Shown here: piece after piece, positions 59,761-64,000 of the stretch
Numbering within the stretch: position 1 is the stretch's first letter
Layout: each line of letters begins with the position of its first letter
Assembly: GCA_018372435.1 (NCBI GenBank)
Contig: JAHAJA010000022.1
Span: 1 to 64,000 of the forward strand
From: Clostridiales bacterium
GTDB lineage: Bacteria; Bacillota; Clostridia; Lachnospirales; Lachnospiraceae
Length of the DNA stretch: 64,000 bases
Direction of reading: 5' to 3'
Program-made: the position numbers and the translations under genes
The notes under the pieces: generated by a model
Told to the model about the DNA's origin: nothing
The model's input: only the letters and a program-made list of their open reading frames with translations
Databases searched by the model: none

Positions 59761-61722
59761 ATGATTATAAACTCATTAGGGCTAAAGCATTTTGGTAAAT
59801 TTCAGGATGAAAAGATAGAATTACAAAATGGTATTAATCTTTTATATGGAACGAATGAGGCTGGTAAAAGCACGATACATACCTTTATAAAAGGAATGTT
59901 ATTTGGTATTGATAAACAAAGAGGCCGAACAAGCTTTGATGTATATACCAGATATAAGCCGTGGGATACGCCAACCTTATATGATGGAGAAATGGAAATA
60001 ACCGTTGAAGAAGTCCCGTATCTTATTAAACGAAATCTGTACAAGGAAGAAAAATCGGTTCAGATTATCAATAAGGATACTGGGAGAGAAGTTCCTTATA
60101 AGGAGCAGCGAGGCGGTTGTTTTATAGAAGGATTAACAGAAAGTAATTACAGTAACACGGTCTACGTAGCGCAACAACAAGTGGCAACCAACAAAGAGCT
60201 TGCGTTTCGTATCAATGACTATATTACGAACATGTCAACGACAAAGTCCAGTGAGATTAATGTTAATCAAGCCATTAAAGAGTTACAGACGAGAAGGAAA
60301 GAGATAGAATTAAGGCAAACGAAACAGCAGATTAAAGAATTGAATGTAGAATTACACCAGATTCAGACAACAGATTTTATGTTGAAGGAATTAGAGAGAC
60401 AGATTATTGGGTTTGATAAGGAGATACAAACGTTAAATCTAGAAAAAGAAAATTCTAAGATAGAAGGGGGATATCTTCAAAAACTGCAAATTCTCGATTC
60501 TTATATAAAAGAATATGATATAATTGTAGAAAAATATCAAAGTCTTAGAGATTGTCGAGATTATTATTACCAAGTTATGCAACATATAAAGGCTTGGGAA
60601 AGTAGTGTTAAGGTAAAGCAAGATAATTCGCTACCGATGGAGAAAAGTCCTCCTAAACAGATGGAATCGAGACATAAATCAAAGAGTTACAAAGGCTATC
60701 TATTAAGTGGCTGTCTATTAGTTATTAGCTTCCTAATATGTATTCTTGTGCCACTCAAGGGACTAGATAAGGGATTTATCATTGCAGCAACGGCGATCCT
60801 CTCGATTAGCATTCTACTTGTACAGTTAATTGTGAATAAGAAGAAGATTCCTATTGAAGAAAAGTTAGCAGAACAGCCGTTAGGTGATCAAGAGAAGCTA
60901 CAAGTAAATCAATCGATAGAAGAATACCAGGAGATAAGTAAACGTCTTCTAACAAGAATGCAAGCACAAGAAGAAGATATACTAATGTACGCAAACAAAG
61001 TTGTTGCTATGAACGAGGTAAATTCAGAAACGATGAAAGTGATGCATCATGAAGTAGATAAATTAGCAAGCCAACTTAGTAAACAAAAAGATATGCTACA
61101 ACAAAAGCAAGCGAGAGAAAAAGAAGTGATCCGTCTAATAGAAACCGCTACCGCTAAGAAAGAAAAGTTACGATGGGAATTTTCTAGATTAGAAGAGAGT
61201 ATTGCAGATTATGCAAAGAAAAGAGCCTTGCGTGACGAACTCATGGAGAGACGAAAGAAGGAAGTTGTTGAAGTAACTGCTATTGACATCAGTATTCAGA
61301 CGATACAAGATTTAGCTGCGTCTATTCATGATGATTTTGGAGAGAAGTTAAACAGATCCATATCAGAGATTTCGACTGCATTTACGCTGGGTAATTGCTA
61401 TGATGTAAAGGTCGATGAAAAACTAAATATGAAAATAGTGAAAGGCAGTGATTTTGTTCCTATGGAGTACTTAAGTACAGGAACCGTGGAACAATTATAT
61501 CTTGCACTACGTCTTGTGGCAGCAGACCTTCTTCTGAAGGATAAAGAGATGCCCCTAATTCTAGATGATGCTTTCGTATACTATGATGATGATCGATTAG
61601 AAGAGACTATATGTGAACTGGCGGCAAGGACATCAAGACAGATTCTTATCTTTACTTGCCACAATCGAGAACGGCAAGCATTAGATAAACATCAGATACC
61701 ATATAACTATATAGAATTATAA
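59761..61722 (+). CDS. YhaN/SbcC-like SMC-type ATPase
   Basis: The 653-residue ABC/SMC-type ATPase has Walker A GTNEAGKS (about 31-38) in the N-terminal lobe. The C-terminal lobe has the signature YLSTGTVEQLYLALRL and Walker B PLILDDAFVYYD. Coiled coils (about 175-290 and 375-520) join them. Between them is a pair of hydrophobic spans (about 313-335 and 341-360), unusual for SbcC but seen in the YhaN subgroup. These could anchor the complex at the membrane or form a hydrophobic hinge. It is the partner of the nuclease upstream. Confidence 0.88.
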   Translation: MIINSLGLKHFGKFQDEKIELQNGINLLYGTNEAGKSTIHTFIKGMLFGIDKQRGRTSFDVYTRYKPWDTPTLYDGEMEITVEEVPYLIKRNLYKEEKSVQIINKDTGREVPYKEQRGGCFIEGLTESNYSNTVYVAQQQVATNKELAFRINDYITNMSTTKSSEINVNQAIKELQTRRKEIELRQTKQQIKELNVELHQIQTTDFMLKELERQIIGFDKEIQTLNLEKENSKIEGGYLQKLQILDSYIKEYDIIVEKYQSLRDCRDYYYQVMQHIKAWESSVKVKQDNSLPMEKSPPKQMESRHKSKSYKGYLLSGCLLVISFLICILVPLKGLDKGFIIAATAILSISILLVQLIVNKKKIPIEEKLAEQPLGDQEKLQVNQSIEEYQEISKRLLTRMQAQEEDILMYANKVVAMNEVNSETMKVMHHEVDKLASQLSKQKDMLQQKQAREKEVIRLIETATAKKEKLRWEFSRLEESIADYAKKRALRDELMERRKKEVVEVTAIDISIQTIQDLAASIHDDFGEKLNRSISEISTAFTLGNCYDVKVDEKLNMKIVKGSDFVPMEYLSTGTVEQLYLALRLVAADLLLKDKEMPLILDDAFVYYDDDRLEETICELAARTSRQILIFTCHNRERQALDKHQIPYNYIEL

Positions 61723-61729
61723 AGTAATG

Positions 61730-61955
61730 CTAGGTAATTGCGAAACTCTTTTCCGTTCATAAAGTATACCTGTGTTTTAAGGCTGTCTACTACAGTTTGC
61801 ATATAATTGTATGACTTACACATACAACAGAAAACGTTGTATGTGACGTACACACAATTCAGCAAACAGTAACGACAGACATAAAACACATTGGTATACC
61901 TTTATGAACTACAAAGAGGTTAGCAATTTCCTATTAAAGTAATAATGTAGAAAGG
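61730..61955. repeat. Long fold-back element, about 226 bp
   Basis: The left arm has GGTAATTGCGAAACTCTT (from 61733), GTTCATAAAGTATACC (61755-61770) and CAGTTTGC (61793-61800). These are inverted on the right: GCAAACAG (61863-61870), GGTATACCTTTATGAAC (61893-61909) and GTTAGCAATTTCCT (61919-61932). The tip is ACATACAAC-AGAAAAC-GTTGTATGT (61821-61844). It fills the gap before the PBP gene; I see no gene in 61723-62067. Confidence 0.75.
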
Positions 61956-62019
61956 AATATGCTTCAAAGTATCTTAGTGAAAAAAGGGTCTAGTGTGAGA
62001 ATAGCTTCACACATTATTA

Positions 62020-62068
62020 TTGGAGCAGTATCGCGGGTATACTTGTGATACGCAAAAGGGTATAAGTA
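62020..62068 (+). promoter_or_regulatory. Hairpin leader motif, copy 2 (PBP gene)
   Basis: TTGGAGCAGTATCGCGGG and ACTTGTGATACGC match the motif at 49431-49470. The stem GTATCGC/GTGATAC keeps pairing although one base differs (A-T there, G-T here). An extra hairpin, GTGTGA/TCACAC (61993-62012), precedes it. Confidence 0.6.
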
Positions 62069-64000
62069 TGAATAACGATAGTAGAAACAATGGAAACAAA
62101 AGTAACGGTACTCGGGGGACAAACCGCTCTACAACAAGTGGGGGGACGGCAAATCGTACTTCAGCCAACGGGAAAAAACCACCGAAAACCAAGAAACAAT
62201 TAAAGAGAGAAAAAGCAATTAAATTCAAAAAGAAACATCCTGTACTGCATCATATGAAATTTGCAGGTAAATTGTTATGTCTAGTACTTCTAATTGCAGT
62301 GTTAATTTTAATCCTGTTGTTTTATAACAAGTATGGTAAGAAGGTTTTGGACATGCAATCAGAAGCAAGAAAGTTTGTTAGTGAATCAACGTTAGATACA
62401 TTTCGATCCACGGAGACTAGCATTGTTTATGGTGCGAATGGAAAGATTATATCAGAATTAAAAGGAGAGAAGGATCTATATTATCTTGATTACTCTGATA
62501 TACCAAAAGAAGTTGTGGAAGCTTTCATAACGATTGAGGATAAGAACTTCCTTAAACATAAGGGAGTGGATCTTAAAGCGAATATAAGAGCAGTATTGGC
62601 ATTAGTCAAGAATAGGGGGGCTATAAAGCAAGGTGCAAGTACAATAACCCAGCAGTTAAGTCGTAACATTTTCTTGACTCATACGGTCAGTTGGGAACGT
62701 AAGATTGAGGAAATCTTCATTGCAACAGAATTAGAGAAGAAATATGAGAAATGGCAAATCCTTGAGTTTTACATTAATAACGTCTATTTTGCGAATGGAT
62801 ATTATGGTATTCAAGCGGCAAGTGAGGGTTATTTTAGTAAAGAGGTAGATGATTTAACATTATCAGAAATCGCTTTCTTATGTGCGATACCAAACAATCC
62901 AACGGTATTTGATCCTATGGATAATTATGATAATACGATTTCAAGAAGGAATAGGATCCTTAAGCAAATGCATGAAGATGGTAAGATCTCAAAGTCAGAG
63001 TACCAGGAAGCTTATGATCAAGATATAACTTTAGATATTAAGAAGATTAAGAAGAAAGACTATGTAGAGACGTATGTTAACCATTCTGCAACGAGGGCTT
63101 TAATGCAAGCAAATGGATTTACGTTCCGTTATGATTTTGAGTCTGAAGAAGACGAAGCAGATTATAAGGAGAGATACACAAGTCTATATAATGAATGTCA
63201 ACAGTCACTATATAGATCAGGTTATCGTATCTATACATCAATCAATATGACACAACAAAAGCTTCTTCAGAATTCAGTAGATGAGGCATTAGCCAAGTTT
63301 ACAGATGTAACAAAAGATGGCGTGTATAAGTTACAAAGCTCTGCGGTATGTATCGATAATGAAACTGGTTATGTAACAGCTATTGTAGGTGGAAGAAAAC
63401 AAAAGAGTACGGGGTATACTCTAAACCGTGCATTCCAAAGTTATAGACAGCCAGGTAGTGCAATTAAACCTTTAATTGTATATACACCTGCCCTAGAGAA
63501 TGGCCATTATCCAGAAGAAACAGTAAATGATCAGAAGTTCGAAGGAGGCCCTAGCAATTCTAATGGCGCTTATTCTGGTAAGATAACACTTCGAAAGGCA
63601 GTAGAACAATCTAAGAATACAATAGCTTGGAAGTTGTTTGAGGAGATTACGCCAAAGGTTGGATTACGTTATCTGAAAAGAATGAATTTCGCAAAGATTG
63701 ATAAGAATGATTACTACCCAGCATCAGCATTAGGTGGTTTTACAAATGGTGTCAGTGCAGTAGAGATGGCATCTGGGTTTGCTACACTTGAAAATGATGG
63801 AATCTATCGCGAACCAACATGTATCGTAAAAATCACAGATGCAGAAGGCAAGGTAATTGTAGGTAGCGAAAAGAGTGATTATCAGGTATATGATAAGAAC
63901 GCAGCAAGAATGATGACAGATATACTTACTGGAGTAGTCAAATACGGAACTGGTAGGGGATTAAGTATTCCTGGTATGGCTACTGCAGGTAAGACCGGAA
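62068..64000 (+). CDS. Class A penicillin-binding protein (5' part, runs off the window)
   Basis: This bifunctional peptidoglycan synthase polymerises lipid II and cross-links stems. The visible part is 644 codons with no stop. A Ser/Asn/Thr/Gly-rich then Lys-rich cytoplasmic N-terminus (1-70) is followed by one membrane span (about 73-90). The GT51 glycosyltransferase domain has the catalytic motif ITIEDKNFLKHKGVD and GASTITQQLSRN. The transpeptidase domain has SAIK (PGSAIKPL, Ser nucleophile), SKN, and KTG at the very end of the window. The ATG at 62068 has only AAAGGG upstream. The C-terminus lies beyond 64000. Confidence 0.95.
   Translation, partial: MNNDSRNNGNKSNGTRGTNRSTTSGGTANRTSANGKKPPKTKKQLKREKAIKFKKKHPVLHHMKFAGKLLCLVLLIAVLILILLFYNKYGKKVLDMQSEARKFVSESTLDTFRSTETSIVYGANGKIISELKGEKDLYYLDYSDIPKEVVEAFITIEDKNFLKHKGVDLKANIRAVLALVKNRGAIKQGASTITQQLSRNIFLTHTVSWERKIEEIFIATELEKKYEKWQILEFYINNVYFANGYYGIQAASEGYFSKEVDDLTLSEIAFLCAIPNNPTVFDPMDNYDNTISRRNRILKQMHEDGKISKSEYQEAYDQDITLDIKKIKKKDYVETYVNHSATRALMQANGFTFRYDFESEEDEADYKERYTSLYNECQQSLYRSGYRIYTSINMTQQKLLQNSVDEALAKFTDVTKDGVYKLQSSAVCIDNETGYVTAIVGGRKQKSTGYTLNRAFQSYRQPGSAIKPLIVYTPALENGHYPEETVNDQKFEGGPSNSNGAYSGKITLRKAVEQSKNTIAWKLFEEITPKVGLRYLKRMNFAKIDKNDYYPASALGGFTNGVSAVEMASGFATLENDGIYREPTCIVKITDAEGKVIVGSEKSDYQVYDKNAARMMTDILTGVVKYGTGRGLSIPGMATAGKTG

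Overview
The window looks like chromosomal DNA of an anaerobic, spore-forming, motile, low-G+C Clostridia of the Lachnospiraceae type. The evidence is A+T-rich coding, strong GGAGG ribosome binding sites, a sporulation and cell-division block (spoVT, yabP, yabQ, divIC, spoIIE), an MCP chemoreceptor, and many plant/alpha-glucan glycosidases and glycoside phosphorylases. The gene content resembles Lachnoclostridium (Clostridium) phytofermentans; this is inference from memory of its biology, not a database match.

Layout. 1-2.3 kb: an ECF sigma factor with a membrane-anchored partner, then thymidine kinase. 2.4-13.4 kb: the conserved Firmicutes block spoVT - mazG - hup - rqcP - yabP - yabQ - divIC - tRNA-Met - spoIIE - tilS - hpt - ftsH. 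14.2-17.0 kb: a GH13 amylase and a five-tRNA cluster (Tyr, Leu, Phe, Gly, Gly). 17.0-21.6 kb: two tandem, decayed integrative elements at the tRNA-Gly(GCC) gene. They are bounded by three copies of the tRNA 3' end and carry two broken tyrosine integrases, a relaxase fragment, an AraC regulator, and a radical SAM gene directly preceded by a 14-codon ORF. 21.9-26.7 kb: broken and small accessory genes (transglutaminase pseudogene, GNAT remnant, acyltransferase, phosphotransferase, a HExxH protein).

26.8-45.4 kb is a carbohydrate locus. A chemoreceptor, a sugar ABC transporter without its own ATPase, two GH65 phosphorylases, a LacI repressor, beta-phosphoglucomutase, a beta-helix glycosidase, an F5/8-type carbohydrate-binding protein, an AraC regulator and a GH13 glucosidase lie together. 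Repeats of a TTTAACGTTAAA operator sit at the chemoreceptor and transporter promoters, which suggests that sensing, uptake and phosphorolysis of an alpha-glucoside are co-regulated. The proposed route is extracellular cleavage, ABC import, phosphorolysis to beta-glucose 1-phosphate, then conversion by PgmB to glucose 6-phosphate.

45.5-64 kb holds argC, a PadR/DUF2812 pair under a large palindrome, a GH5 enzyme, a GT2-GtrA/NAGPA exopolysaccharide operon, redox flavoproteins, a tandem P-loop ATPase, queT under a preQ1-I riboswitch, an SbcD/YhaN-like repair pair, and the start of a class A penicillin-binding protein that runs off the end.

The non-coding DNA is unusually structured. There are several long fold-back elements, a short inverted-repeat element family (TIR around AACTGTTCA), two hairpins that bury ribosome binding sites of sporulation genes, and a hairpin leader shared by two envelope genes. 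The least explained items are the 14-codon ORF/radical SAM pair and the shared envelope-gene leader.
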